The notes beneath the pieces were generated by a model. That model was not told the DNA's origin. It saw only the letters and a list, made by a program, of their open reading frames with translations, and did not search any database. Shown here piece after piece: positions 18,736-27,917 of a stretch of DNA of 64,000 nucleotides. Each line of letters begins with the position of its first letter. Position 1 is the first letter of the stretch. The position numbers and the translations under genes are program-made. The DNA comes from JAQGMV01 sp963828715 (GTDB lineage Bacteria; Pseudomonadota; Gammaproteobacteria; Burkholderiales; SG8-41): assembly GCA_963828715.1 (NCBI GenBank), contig CAWHFX010000015.1:124001-188000 (forward strand), in the 5' to 3' direction.

Positions 18736-19719
18736 TCAATCGACTTTCGCGCCGGACTTTCTGACCACCTCCGCCCACTTCACTCTTTCCTTCCTGACGA
18801 ACGCGGCGAACGCCTCCGGCGTGCCGCCGACAGGTTCGGCTTCGATGGACGCGTAGCGCTCCTTCAGGACCGGCGACTGGAGCGCCGTGTTGATCTCGGC
18901 ATTCAACTTCATCACGATCGGGCGTGGCGTGCGGACGGGAACGACGATGCCGCCCCATGAATTGGTTTCGTATCCCGGCACTCCGGCTTCCGAGATGGTC
19001 GGGATGTCGGGAAAGAGTGGAGATCGCTTCAGACTGCTCACGCCGAGGCCGCGGATCTTGCCGATCTTCACGTGCGGCGAAATGGACGTGAGATTGTCGA
19101 ACATGATCTGCACCTGTCCCGATACCAGATCGGGAATCGCGAGCGCAGTGCCTTTGTAGGGCACGTGCACGATCTGCGTTCCCGTCATGATCTTGAAGAG
19201 CTCGCCCCCCAGGTGCCCCGTCGTCCCGTTGCCGCTCGATGCGTTCAGGAGCTTGCCCGGATTCTGCTTCGCGTAATCGATCAACTCCTTCACCGACTTC
19301 ACGGGCAGTCCATTCGAGACGGCGAGCATGTTGTACGTGGAGAGGAACTGGCCCACGAGCGCGAGATCCGCGTCGACGTTGTACGGCTGATTGGGCAATA
19401 ACGCGTCGTTGATCGCGAGCGTCACCACGTTCGCGTAGCCGATCGTGTAGCCGTCCGGATTCGCGCGCACGATCATGGCGGTGCCGATGGTCTGGACGGC
19501 GCCGGGGCGATTATCGACGACGATCTGCTGTCCCATCTGCTTCGCCAGCTCGGTCGCAAGTATGCGCGACACGATATCGGACGAGGAGCCGGGCGCGGAA
19601 GAAAGAATCAGCCTGATCGGTCGGTCGGGGTATTGCGCAGCGGCCACTGCGTTGCAGAGCAGAGTACCGCAGACGCATGCGCCCAGCACGAGGTCAAATC
19701 GGCGCCTGCCTGGCTTCAT
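18736..19719 (-). CDS. Bug/TctC-family binding protein
   Basis: 327 residues. The signal peptide is MKPGRRRFDLVLGACVCGTL to about residue 28 (NAVAAA), then AQYPDRPIRLILSSAPGSSSD, slightly off consensus because Ser-Ser replaces the usual phenylalanine-proline. IVDNRPGAVQTIGTA and VPYKGTALAIPDL match the family. ATG 19719 was chosen for the signal peptide; the frame is open to 19872, where it would overlap the upstream flavoprotein gene. First gene of the Bug / CMD / MDR set. Confidence 0.9.
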   Translation of the reverse strand: MKPGRRRFDLVLGACVCGTLLCNAVAAAQYPDRPIRLILSSAPGSSSDIVSRILATELAKQMGQQIVVDNRPGAVQTIGTAMIVRANPDGYTIGYANVVTLAINDALLPNQPYNVDADLALVGQFLSTYNMLAVSNGLPVKSVKELIDYAKQNPGKLLNASSGNGTTGHLGGELFKIMTGTQIVHVPYKGTALAIPDLVSGQVQIMFDNLTSISPHVKIGKIRGLGVSSLKRSPLFPDIPTISEAGVPGYETNSWGGIVVPVRTPRPIVMKLNAEINTALQSPVLKERYASIEAEPVGGTPEAFAAFVRKERVKWAEVVRKSGAKVD

Positions 19720-19774
19720 GTCATCGGTGCACGACAGCACCTTCCACATCGCGCGTGTCTTCACAAGGATGTCT

Positions 19775-21448
19775 TCAGCTTCGAGCAAGTTGCTGGCGGC
19801 CTTCGTGCTGCTGCAGATACTGGTGGACGAAAGCGATCGCCATGCTGCCCTCCCCGACCGCGGAAGCGACACGCTTTACCGGGCTCAGCCGCACATCCCC
19901 GCACGCGAATACCCCAGGGATGCTCGATTCGAGAAGGTAGGGATCGCGGCTGTGCGACCAGCGTCCGGCTTTTACTACATCGTCACCGGTCAGGACATAG
20001 CCACGGGCATCGCGCGCGATGTCCGCTGGCAGCCACCCGGTCTCCGCGTCGGCTCCGATGAAGACGAACAGGCCACCGCACTCGTGTCTGCGCACTTCTC
20101 CGGTCGCAGCGTCACGAATGTCGATCGCAGTCAGGTTGGTGTTGACCGTGGACCGCTGTACTTCCGAGCGCAGCTCGACCGCTATGTTCGATCTCCCGCG
20201 GAGCGGCTCGATCAGGTAGTGCGACATGCTCTTCTCCAGGGAATCGCCGCGGACGACGAGCGTGACCTTGCGCGCGTGGTTGGCAAAGTACAGCGCCGCC
20301 TGACCGGCCGAGTTGCCGGCACCGATCAGGTGGACGTCGAGCCCATGCGTCGCGCCCGCTTCACTGCGTGCCGCTCCGTAGTAGATACCTTTGCCGATGA
20401 GCCGGTCGAAGCCATCGATCGCAAGGCGACGCCAGGTGACGCCGGTGGCAAGAATGACGGTGCGCGCGCGGACGATCTCGTCGCCATCGAGGACCACTTC
20501 GCGCGTGATCGGATCGAAGCGGGAGACAGAGCGCGTGACCAGAATTTCCGCCCCCAGTCGCCGCGCTTGCTGGAGTGCGCGACTCGCGAGCTCATCGCCG
20601 GAGACTCCGCTGGGAAAGCCGAGATAGTTCTCGATGCGGGACGACGTACCGGCCTGCCCGCCGGGTGCTTCACGCTCGATGACCACGGTGCGCAGTCCCT
20701 CGGAAGCGCCGTACACCGCCGCCGCGAGCCCGGCCGGCCCGCCGCCGATGATCATGGTGTCGTATGCATCCAGGCGTGGGCTCGTCTGCAGGCCGAGATG
20801 CCGGGCGATGTCGCGTGCTGTCGGTCGAGTGACAAGCGTTCCGTCCGCCAGTCGCAGCAATGGCCAATCGCTCTCGGGTGGCAGGGTTCCGGGCCACAGT
20901 GCCGGCAGCTTGGGTGAGTCCGGCGTCACCCATTCGAAGCTGATCTGGTTCCGCGCGAGGAATCGTCGCAGGTCGCCGCAGTGCGTATCCCAGCGCTGCC
21001 CGACAATGATCGCGCGCGGTTTGGGCGGTTCGGCCGTGATGCCCTGGAGCCCGCCGATGCGCTCGCGCGCGAGCGCGCTGACCTTCAGCGAGATCTCCGG
21101 CGATGCAGCAGCAACTGCGTAGTAGTGCTGAGGCTCCATGCGCATGACGCGCGAAGGTTCCGACGCTCGATACCCGCCCGGAAATGGCGAGCCGAGGGCC
21201 ATCGGCACTTCGCCGAAAATGGTGCCGGGGACGCGCCAGCCCAACGTGCGCTCGACCCCGTCGAACAACTTCACCACCTCGATCCTGCCCGCGAGAACCG
21301 CATACAGCGCGCGTTCGCCCCCCTCGGGAACAGCAAATTCTCCGGCGCCGAGATGCAGGTCGGCGGACGTTTGTGCAACGCGCTCGAGATCGGCCAACGC
21401 GAGTGTGGAAAAGAGGGGAATCGCGCGGACGTCTTCGATCGTCAACAT
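19775..21448 (-). CDS. Cyclic-nucleotide-binding-domain / thioredoxin-reductase-like flavoprotein
   Basis: 557 residues in three parts: a cNMP-binding-like domain (1-120, GTIFGEVPMALG), a thioredoxin/glutaredoxin-like stretch (about 145-220) and a two-dinucleotide-fold reductase from 230. IIGGGPAGLAAAV binds FAD, HLIGAGNSAGQAAL binds NAD(P), and FACGDVR closes the FAD site. The CxxC that thioredoxin reductases carry between the two folds is missing: the spot reads YYGAARSEA. So it is a reductase-like protein without that disulfide, with an N-terminal ligand sensor. Partner unknown. It starts at 21448, divergent from the broken Bug gene. Confidence 0.88.
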   Translation of the reverse strand: MLTIEDVRAIPLFSTLALADLERVAQTSADLHLGAGEFAVPEGGERALYAVLAGRIEVVKLFDGVERTLGWRVPGTIFGEVPMALGSPFPGGYRASEPSRVMRMEPQHYYAVAAASPEISLKVSALARERIGGLQGITAEPPKPRAIIVGQRWDTHCGDLRRFLARNQISFEWVTPDSPKLPALWPGTLPPESDWPLLRLADGTLVTRPTARDIARHLGLQTSPRLDAYDTMIIGGGPAGLAAAVYGASEGLRTVVIEREAPGGQAGTSSRIENYLGFPSGVSGDELASRALQQARRLGAEILVTRSVSRFDPITREVVLDGDEIVRARTVILATGVTWRRLAIDGFDRLIGKGIYYGAARSEAGATHGLDVHLIGAGNSAGQAALYFANHARKVTLVVRGDSLEKSMSHYLIEPLRGRSNIAVELRSEVQRSTVNTNLTAIDIRDAATGEVRRHECGGLFVFIGADAETGWLPADIARDARGYVLTGDDVVKAGRWSHSRDPYLLESSIPGVFACGDVRLSPVKRVASAVGEGSMAIAFVHQYLQQHEGRQQLARS

Positions 21449-21772
21449 GGTTTTCTTCGGCGCCTCTTATGAATGACCACGTTCGATGAAATCTGCTCGT
21501 AACGAAGATCGAAAACGAATCGGCTGAGCCTGCGAGACGCGCTGTCGCCCATCTGAAGAAAGTCTTCGACGGCCGTGAGAACCGCGACCGATTATACTCA
21601 CGCGTGTAACGCTCCCCTTCCCTCGAAGCACATGCAGCAGACTCCACAATATGACGTCATCGTCGGCGGGGGCGAAACGCGCGCCGGCCGAAGGGTGAAC
21701 GCGTCGACTCGTGACTGGATTGCGGACGTGCGCGCAGCGCGCCTCCGGGATGACAGTTCAGATCGTGCGGCC
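21449..21772. other. Intergenic region with a flavoprotein stub
   Basis: 324 bases between a divergent flavoprotein gene and a Bug gene. Apart from the coding stub at 21632-21673 (separate entry), I see no gene. AT-rich GATTATACTCACGCG near 21590 could hold a -10 element for the plus-strand transcript; no matching -35 is clear. Confidence 0.4.
21632..21673 (+). pseudogene. N-terminal stub of an FAD-dependent dehydrogenase (tricarballylate-dehydrogenase-like)
   Basis: An ATG opens MQQTPQYDVIVGGG, the exact style of FAD-binding N-terminus (DVIVxGGG) seen in tricarballylate dehydrogenase/fumarate-reductase-type flavoproteins that often accompany Bug genes. The match stops after 14 codons and the frame continues as unrelated sequence into the Bug signal peptide. 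I infer a deletion that removed nearly all of a flavoprotein gene. The match is short, so chance is possible. Confidence 0.4.
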
Positions 21773-22752
21773 ATGCGTGGAATGCCCGCGGCGCTCGCGA
21801 TCTTCACGGCGATCGCGCTGACGACACTGACAGCGGTCTCTGCGTTCGCGCAGTCGTATCCTGCCAAACCGATTCGTTTGATCTCGCCGTTTGCCGCGGG
21901 CGGAGGAGCCGACACGGTCGCGCGCTACTTCGGCCAGAAGCTGTCCGCCCCGCTGCAGCAACAAGTCATCGTCGACAATCGCCCGGGCGCGGGCAGCATC
22001 ATCGGCACCGAAGCCGCGGCGAAAGCCACTCCGGACGGTTACACGCTGCTCATCGTCAACGACACGCACGCGATCAACGCGAGCCTCCACAAGAAGCTGC
22101 CGTACGATCCCATCAAAGACTTCGCCCCGATCACGCTCGATCGCGGTGACGCCGTTCATGCTGAGCGTGCATCCGTCGCTGCCCGTCAAGTCCGTTCAGG
22201 ACCTCGTCCGGCTCGCCAACGCGCAGACCGGGAGAAATCAAGTACGCCTCGTCCGGAAACGGCTCCGTTTCGCATTTTGCCGGCGAGTTGTTGAAATTGA
22301 GCAGCGGCGCGAACCTTCTGCACGTGCCCTATCGCGGCGTCACCGGTGCGGTGACCGCCGTCACCTCCGGCGAGGCGCAGGCGATGATCGTGTCGCCGCT
22401 CACGTCGATCGCACTCGTGCGCGCCGGCAAGTTGCGTGCGCTCGCCGTCACGGGTACGCATCGCGCGCCGATCGCGCCGGAAGTGCCGACGATGCAGGAA
22501 AGCGGCGTGAAGGACTACGAGCTCAGCTCGTGCTACGGCCTGCTCGCGCCGCGCGGTGTCCCGGACGCCGTGATCGCGACGGTGAATCAGGCGGTGCTGC
22601 GTACGCTCAAGTCGGACGACGTGCGCACACGACTGCGAGATGAAGCCGCCGAGCCCATCGGCAGCTCGCCAGAGCAGTTTCAGAAATATCTGATGGAACA
22701 AACCGCCAAGTACGCGAAGATCGTACGCGCAACGGGAATGCAGCCTGATTAA
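21773..22752 (+). pseudogene. Bug/TctC-family binding protein, broken by two +1 frame shifts
   Basis: The signal peptide (MRGMPAALAIFTAIALTTLT) and AQSYPAKPIRLISPFAAGGGAD start in one frame. The match moves frame at about 22139 (APITL then IAVTPFMLSVHPSLP) and again at about 22233 (ANAQTG then EIKYASSGNGS), ending with KYLMEQTAKYAKIV in the third frame. Removing one base at each point restores a protein of about 325 residues, so both are single extra bases. Either the gene is decaying or the assembly has errors. A second Bug gene follows after 22 bases. Confidence 0.85.
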
Positions 22753-22774
22753 GCTCGGTTTATTCGGAGGAGTC

Positions 22775-23734
22775 ATGTTCCCGAAGCGGATTGCGACGCG
22801 CGTGCTCCTGTCCCTCGCCGCGCTCGCCGTGCAGCCGGTGTCGGGCCAGGACTATCCGACGCAACCAATCCGGCTGGTGGGCTCCGTCCCGGGCGGCGGC
22901 AGCGACCTGGTGATGCGTCTCATCGCACCCACGCTCAAGAACGCACTCGGCCAAGCGATCGTGGTCGACAACCGGCCGGCCATACTGCTCGGCGAAATTG
23001 GTGCAAAGGCGCCGCCCGACGGCTACACCGTCGTCGTTGTCGGCAATTCGTTTTTCACCGCGCCGCTGCTGAGAGAAACGCCGTGGGATCCTCTGAAAGA
23101 CTTCCTCCCGGTCACGCTGGCCGACGCGGGGCCGAGCGTGCTGCTGGTGCATCCGTCGGTGCCGGTGAAGTCGGTCAGAGAGCTGATCGCGCTCGCACGC
23201 GCGAAGCCGAAGGCGCTCAACTATGCGACCGGCGCGCCCGGCTCGACGTCGCATCTCGCCGGGGAGCTGTTCAAGAGCATGGCCGGCGGGCTTCAGATCG
23301 TGTGGGTGCCGTACAAGGACACCGGGCCCGGATTGATGGCCGTGATGGCGGGCGAAGCCCATCTCATCTTCAAGGATGCAGCCGGTGTCGCGCCGCAGTT
23401 GAAGGCAGGACGCGTACGCGGGCTGGCAGTCACGAGCGCAAAGCCATCACCGCTCTTCCCCGATTTGCCGCCGATCGCCGCAGCGGGACTGCCCGGCTAC
23501 GAAGCTTTGACGGTGGACGCCGTCGTGGTACCGGCACGAACACCGGCGGCGATCATCAAACGACTGAACCAGGAGATCGTGCGCGCGCTCGACGAGCCGA
23601 ATACGCGCGACACGCTTTTCAATAGCGGCGTCGTCGCGGTCGGCAGCACGCCCGAAGCGCTGGGCAGGTTCATGCAGGATTCGATTGAGAAGTGGGCCAA
23701 AGTGATCAAAGAAGCACGCATACGTATCAATTAA
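22775..23734 (+). CDS. Bug/TctC-family binding protein
   Basis: 319 residues. The signal peptide ends at AVQPVSGQ; then DYPTQPIRLVGSVPGGGSD. The loop normally reading VDNRPGAGG is VDNRPAILLGE, an unusual change near the ligand pocket that may alter specificity. VPYKDTGPGLMAV also departs from the usual VPYKG. The ribosome site CGGAGGAG precedes ATG. It follows the broken Bug gene and precedes the CapA gene on the same strand. Confidence 0.9.
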   Translation: MFPKRIATRVLLSLAALAVQPVSGQDYPTQPIRLVGSVPGGGSDLVMRLIAPTLKNALGQAIVVDNRPAILLGEIGAKAPPDGYTVVVVGNSFFTAPLLRETPWDPLKDFLPVTLADAGPSVLLVHPSVPVKSVRELIALARAKPKALNYATGAPGSTSHLAGELFKSMAGGLQIVWVPYKDTGPGLMAVMAGEAHLIFKDAAGVAPQLKAGRVRGLAVTSAKPSPLFPDLPPIAAAGLPGYEALTVDAVVVPARTPAAIIKRLNQEIVRALDEPNTRDTLFNSGVVAVGSTPEALGRFMQDSIEKWAKVIKEARIRIN

Positions 23735-23845
23735 TTCCGATGAGCGGGGCGACTGGGACAGTCTGTCGCCGCGAGCGAAACATTCAGACGCCGGTTAGCA
23801 CCCTCGTCCGAGCGTACGAGGGCTAGGAAGGCGAAAGGAACCCAC

Positions 23846-24978
23846 ATGGCACAAAACACGAATACCGTCACCCTCATGACGGGCGGCGACATCGGGCCGG
23901 TCTACGAACCGACGGAGGAATTTGCGGAGCTCATCACGCCGGTATTGCGTCAGGCCGATATCAGGCTCGGACAATGCGAGCGTGTTTACTCGGAGCGCGG
24001 TCAGCCGCCGCAGTTCGCCTACGGTCCGGGCGGCCAGCATACGCGGCTGCATCCACGCTTCGCTTCGGTGTGGAAGGCGGCGGGCATCGACGTGGTGTCG
24101 CTCGCCAGCAATCACGCGATGGACTGGGGCCCCGATGCGTTGATCGACACGATCGACATGTTTCGGGAGATGGGCAAGACCGTGATCGGTGCCGGCCGCG
24201 ACGAAGAAGAAGCGCGCAAGCCTGCCCTCATCGAACGCAACGGCGTCAAGATCGCGATTCTTGCCTACTGCTCGGTGCTGCGCGACGGCCAGGCCGCCGG
24301 CAAGGGAAAGACCGGCATCGCGTCCATGCGCGCACACACGCGCTATGCCCCGGAGGAGTTTCAGCCGGGCTCACCGCCGAAAATCTTCACGGAGCCGTAT
24401 AAGGAAGACCTCGACGCACTTCAGGCCGACATACGCAAAGCGAAACAGCAGGCCGACGTCGTGCTGGTGACCATCCACTGGGGGCTGCGCCTGGTCGCGA
24501 AAACGATCTGCACGTATCAGCCGCCCATCGCGCATGCGGCGATCGATGCCGGGGCCGATCTCATCATCGGACACCACGCGCATTCGATCAAGGCGATCGA
24601 GAACTACAAAGGCAAGGTTTGCTTCTACAGCATCGGCAACTTCATGACGACCGGCGCGCCGAAAGGACCTGAAGGCACCTTCGACTGGAATCTGCTCTGG
24701 CACCGCATCGAACCCGAGTGTCTCCCGCCGAACGGGCGTTACTTTTTTCCCCGCACTGCCGGATGACGATGGTGCCGAAGATCGTCATGAGCCGCAGCGG
24801 GATCGAGCGCGTTTCATTCATGCCCGCTTACATCAACCCGCGGGCGCAGCCGCATGCGGTGAAAGCGAGCGATCCGAAATTCGCCGAGATCCTCGAGTTC
24901 GTCGAGTGGGTCTCCGACCAGCATCCGCACAAGCTCCGCGTCGACGGCGACGAGGTGCTGGTGGAAACGTCCGGCTGA
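23846..24978 (+). CDS. CapA/PgsA-family phosphoesterase-fold protein (one-base frame break)
   Basis: Motifs of the poly-gamma-glutamate capsule protein CapA family, a calcineurin-like metallophosphoesterase fold, are all present: GDIG, LASNHAMDWG, TIHWG, GHHAHS and YSIGNF. There is no signal peptide or membrane anchor, unlike PgsA proper, so it may be a cytoplasmic hydrolase. The match leaves frame at the T6C4 run near 24750: the first frame stops at 24766 while KIVMSRSGIERVSFMPAYIN continues in another. Adding one C restores about 377 residues, so a homopolymer deletion is likely. Ribosome site AAAGGAA precedes ATG. Confidence 0.85.
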
Positions 24979-24982
24979 ACGG

Positions 24983-26345
24983 TCACGAGATCGTCAACTG
25001 GATGAGGCTGGCGACATCGGGCGCTTCATCGAGTTTCCAGACGTGACCGATCAGCGCGTCAGCCTCGTGCGCGTTCGAGCATGCCGCCTGCGAGCGAGCG
25101 GAATTTCGTTTCGATCTCGACGTCCGACATCGGATTGCGCCAATGGCCGCGATGGTATTCGATGCGCGTCGTTTTGCGTTCGCCTGAACGCATGACGAGC
25201 TCCAGCTCGCACAGGTTCATTTCCGCGGCACGCCGGTCGGCTTCCTCGGATACGCCGCATTCGATGCGTGCGATGAGGCCGAGCAGTTGCTCGTCGCGCA
25301 GATAGTCTTCCCCGAAATACTTCGCATCGATCGTGCCGTGGCGCAGAGCCACGCCGGCCGTGTACGGAATGCTGTGGTCGGCGGTTTCGCGGTTGGGCGG
25401 CCGCCATTTGTCGGGCCCGTCCGCCATGACCCTCAGCGCCTTCGTGCCGGTGCGAATGTGGATCTGCTCGACGGCGTCCACATCCAGACCCTCGCTGCGC
25501 GCCTGGAGCGCCGCCGTGACGACGGTCTGCGAGAAGTTGCCGAGTGGAAACTGCTTGATGTGCGCCTGCATGATGCCGAACGGGCGCCCGGCGCCACCCA
25601 GGGGCGGAAGCTCGAACGTGCCTCGGCTCACAACGTTGAAAAATCCGTCGCGACCTTCGAACACTTCGTCCGGCCCGGTCATGCCGCGCGCCGCGAGATC
25701 GCAGGCGAAGAGCGCATTGCGATTCGCGTTCGCATAGCCGCAGGCCTTCCATGCGGAGACGCGGCCTGCACGTGTCTGATTGAGCGCCACGTTGCCCGCC
25801 ACCGTCAGGTTGATGGCTTCCACGATCTGCTCGCGCGTGAGCCCCAGGAGCCGCGCTGCACCCGCAGCGCTCGCGATCGCGCCGACCGTTGCGTGATCGA
25901 TGCCGATCTTCTTGTTGTCCCACGCATCGCAGATGCGGCAGAACACTTCGTAGGCGACGACCGTCCCGACGATGAGCTCCCGTCCGCTCGTCCGCGTCAG
26001 CTCGCCCGCAGCGAGCAGCGCCGCGATGCTGTCACTCGGATGCCCGCTCCCATGCGTGATGTAACCGTCGTTGTAGTCGAGGTAGCGCATCATCACGTCG
26101 TTCGCGAACGCGGCAAGCTCCGCGCTCGTTTTCTGACCGCTGCACATGATCGTGGCAGGGCGCGTGCTGGTCACGGTGGCGGCAAGCTCCCGTGCGATTT
26201 TCGCAGGCTCGCTGCCATAGCCGCCGAAGCCGCAGCCGATCGTGTCGAGAATCAGCGCCTTCGCCTTGTGAACGACTTCGGGCGCCAGTTCTTCGAAGCT
26301 CAGGGTCGATGCATACGCGCCCAGTTTTTGACTCATCGTTTCCAT
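24983..26345 (-). CDS. MmgE/PrpD family protein (frame break near C-terminus)
   Basis: The family includes 2-methylcitrate dehydratase and iminodisuccinate epimerase. Core motifs: DTIGCGFGGYG near residue 35, YLDYNDGY, HPSDSIAALLA, GIDHATVGAIASAAGAARLLGL and PLGNFSQTVVTAAL. The frame stops at 25059, but the next frame gives a proper family C-terminus (HVWKLDEAPDVASLIQL) ending at 24983. One extra base near 25066 explains both; without it the protein is 453 residues. The substrate cannot be fixed within this broad family. It is convergent with the CapA gene. Confidence 0.87.
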
Positions 26346-26675
26346 ATCGGGCCCTTCTCGGATGTGGTTGTGCTACGGACAGCGCGTGCACGCGAGCAAC
26401 GGCGTCAGGGCGGACATGTCCTGCACGTCTTCCGGCGGCGCGTCGTTCGGCGCAGGCGCTCGGCCTGCTCCTTGCTGATCACGACCGAAGCGACTGCTTT
26501 ACACATCTTAACCGCAGTGAAGGCGACACTGGCGTACAGGTGCAATGCCGACCTCCTGCCGCATAAACGATCAAAGAGACCTGCCTGTCGCGCTCCGTCA
26601 TTCCGCTCGGCAGCAGGTGTCTCGGAGGCGAGGCGCCGCCTCTGTTCGGGCACCCCGCATGCAATAATAGACGGC
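26346..26675. other. Intergenic region between divergent genes
   Basis: 330 bases between the MmgE/PrpD gene and the DUF2905 gene. One weak minus-strand open frame (MCKAVASVVISKEQAERLRR..., about 33 residues from 26499) has a CxxC and basic tail but no clear ribosome site, so I do not call it. Presumably contains promoters for both sides. Confidence 0.4.
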
Positions 26676-26876
26676 ATGCAACGCGTGCTCATTGCCGTCG
26701 GTTTGTTGCTTCTGGTCGCGGGGCTGCTCTGGCCATGGCTCTCGAAGCTCGGGCTCGGGCGCCTGCCGGGCGACATCCGCATCGAAACCGAGGGCGGCGG
26801 GTTCTACTTCCCGATCGTCACGTGCCTCGTGATCTCGGTCGTGCTGTCGCTCGTTCTCTGGCTATTCCGCCGCTGA
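26676..26876 (+). CDS. DUF2905 small membrane protein
   Basis: 66 residues with two hydrophobic segments (IAVGLLLLVAGLLWPWL and FPIVTCLVISVVLSLVLWLF) around the conserved GRLPGDIRIE turn, the full DUF2905 signature. It is a short inner-membrane protein of unknown function, widespread in Proteobacteria. It is followed by convergent CorA after only 10 bases. Confidence 0.88.
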   Translation: MQRVLIAVGLLLLVAGLLWPWLSKLGLGRLPGDIRIETEGGGFYFPIVTCLVISVVLSLVLWLFRR

Positions 26877-26886
26877 CGGCACCCCT

Positions 26887-27849
26887 TCATTTCAACCAGC
26901 CGCGCTGCCTGAACCAGAGAAACGGGAGCACGACGGACAGCGCCATCAGCGCCAGCGCGAACGGATAGCCGTAGGTCCAGTCGAGCTCCGGCATGTGCCT
27001 GAAGTTCATTCCATACACGCTGGCGATCAAGGTCGGCGGCAGCATCGCAACGGCCGCGACCGAGAAGATCTTCACGACCTTGTTCTGCGTGATGTTGACG
27101 AAGCCGACGGTCGCCGCCATGAGGAAATTGATCTTGTCGAAGAGAAAGGCCGTGTGCGCGTCGAGCGAATCGAGATCGTGGCCGATCTGGCGCGCGATCT
27201 GCGTCTGCTCGTGCGTCAGCAGCCGCTCCCGCGACAGGAACGAAAGTGCGCGCCGCGTATCTGCGAAGTTCTGCCGGACGCTGCCATTGAGGTCTTCCTG
27301 CTGTGCGAGGCGCGCAATCACGGCAGCCGCCACCTTGTCGGTGACCTCCCGGGTCAGCACGCTCCGTGAGGCGCCCTTCAGATGCCGGTGCACTTCTTCG
27401 AGCACATCCGCGCAGTACTCTGCATCGGTCGCATAGATTTCGAGCAGCACATCCTTCGGATCCCTGAAGGTACCGGGATTCGTCGCTACGCCATCGCGCA
27501 CCTTTTTCAACGTGGGCAGGTCCACCTGATGCACGCTGATCAGCGTCTTGTCCGTGAGCACGAAATGAACCTGCGCGTTATCCGCCGTCTCTCCGGGTTC
27601 GCTCAGGAAGTCGTTCCGAAGGTGCAACTTCCCGTGCGGGCCGGCGAAGAAACGAGCGCTCTCTTCGATGTTGCGGCCGTGTTCGAGACTGCCGAACTCC
27701 ACCGTGTAGGTGCGCTCGACGGCACGTAACTCTTCGGCGGATGGCGCCACTACATCGAGCCAGATGACGTCCCCGTTATCGCGCAGTCGCGACAGGTCCA
27801 TATCGACGGCGTGCAGCCGCCCGTCATTTGCGCTGAACGCATGGAACAT
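26887..27849 (-). CDS. corA: CorA-family divalent metal (Mg2+) transporter
   Basis: 320 residues. The long acidic cytoplasmic funnel domain is followed by two C-terminal membrane helices with the selectivity motif YGMNF (GMN) between them and a basic C-terminus (WFRQRGWLK). CorA proteins form pentameric channels for Mg2+, and some for Co2+ or Zn2+ (ZntB branch). The GMN motif does not distinguish uptake from efflux relatives, so the metal is uncertain. Convergent with DUF2905. Confidence 0.9.
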   Translation of the reverse strand: MFHAFSANDGRLHAVDMDLSRLRDNGDVIWLDVVAPSAEELRAVERTYTVEFGSLEHGRNIEESARFFAGPHGKLHLRNDFLSEPGETADNAQVHFVLTDKTLISVHQVDLPTLKKVRDGVATNPGTFRDPKDVLLEIYATDAEYCADVLEEVHRHLKGASRSVLTREVTDKVAAAVIARLAQQEDLNGSVRQNFADTRRALSFLSRERLLTHEQTQIARQIGHDLDSLDAHTAFLFDKINFLMAATVGFVNITQNKVVKIFSVAAVAMLPPTLIASVYGMNFRHMPELDWTYGYPFALALMALSVVLPFLWFRQRGWLK

Positions 27850-27917
27850 GATCGGTCCTCAGCGGACCACCGCCCAGCGCGATGGTCTGCCCGCGCCGAA
27901 AGCAACGCGTGTGCCGC

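Noticed and set aside
24757..24766. TGA ending the first CapA frame, tested as a selenocysteine codon
   Set aside because: The homologous C-terminal part lies in another frame, so a one-base deletion in the C run explains the stop. No hairpin follows.
25059..25061. TGA in the MmgE/PrpD gene, tested as a selenocysteine codon
   Set aside because: The family C-terminus continues in a different frame; a one-base insertion, not recoding, accounts for it.
26405..26782. Minus-strand ORF of 125 residues opposite DUF2905
   Set aside because: Overlaps the well-supported DUF2905 gene, lacks a ribosome site and has no family motif; only its last 33 residues look faintly coding.
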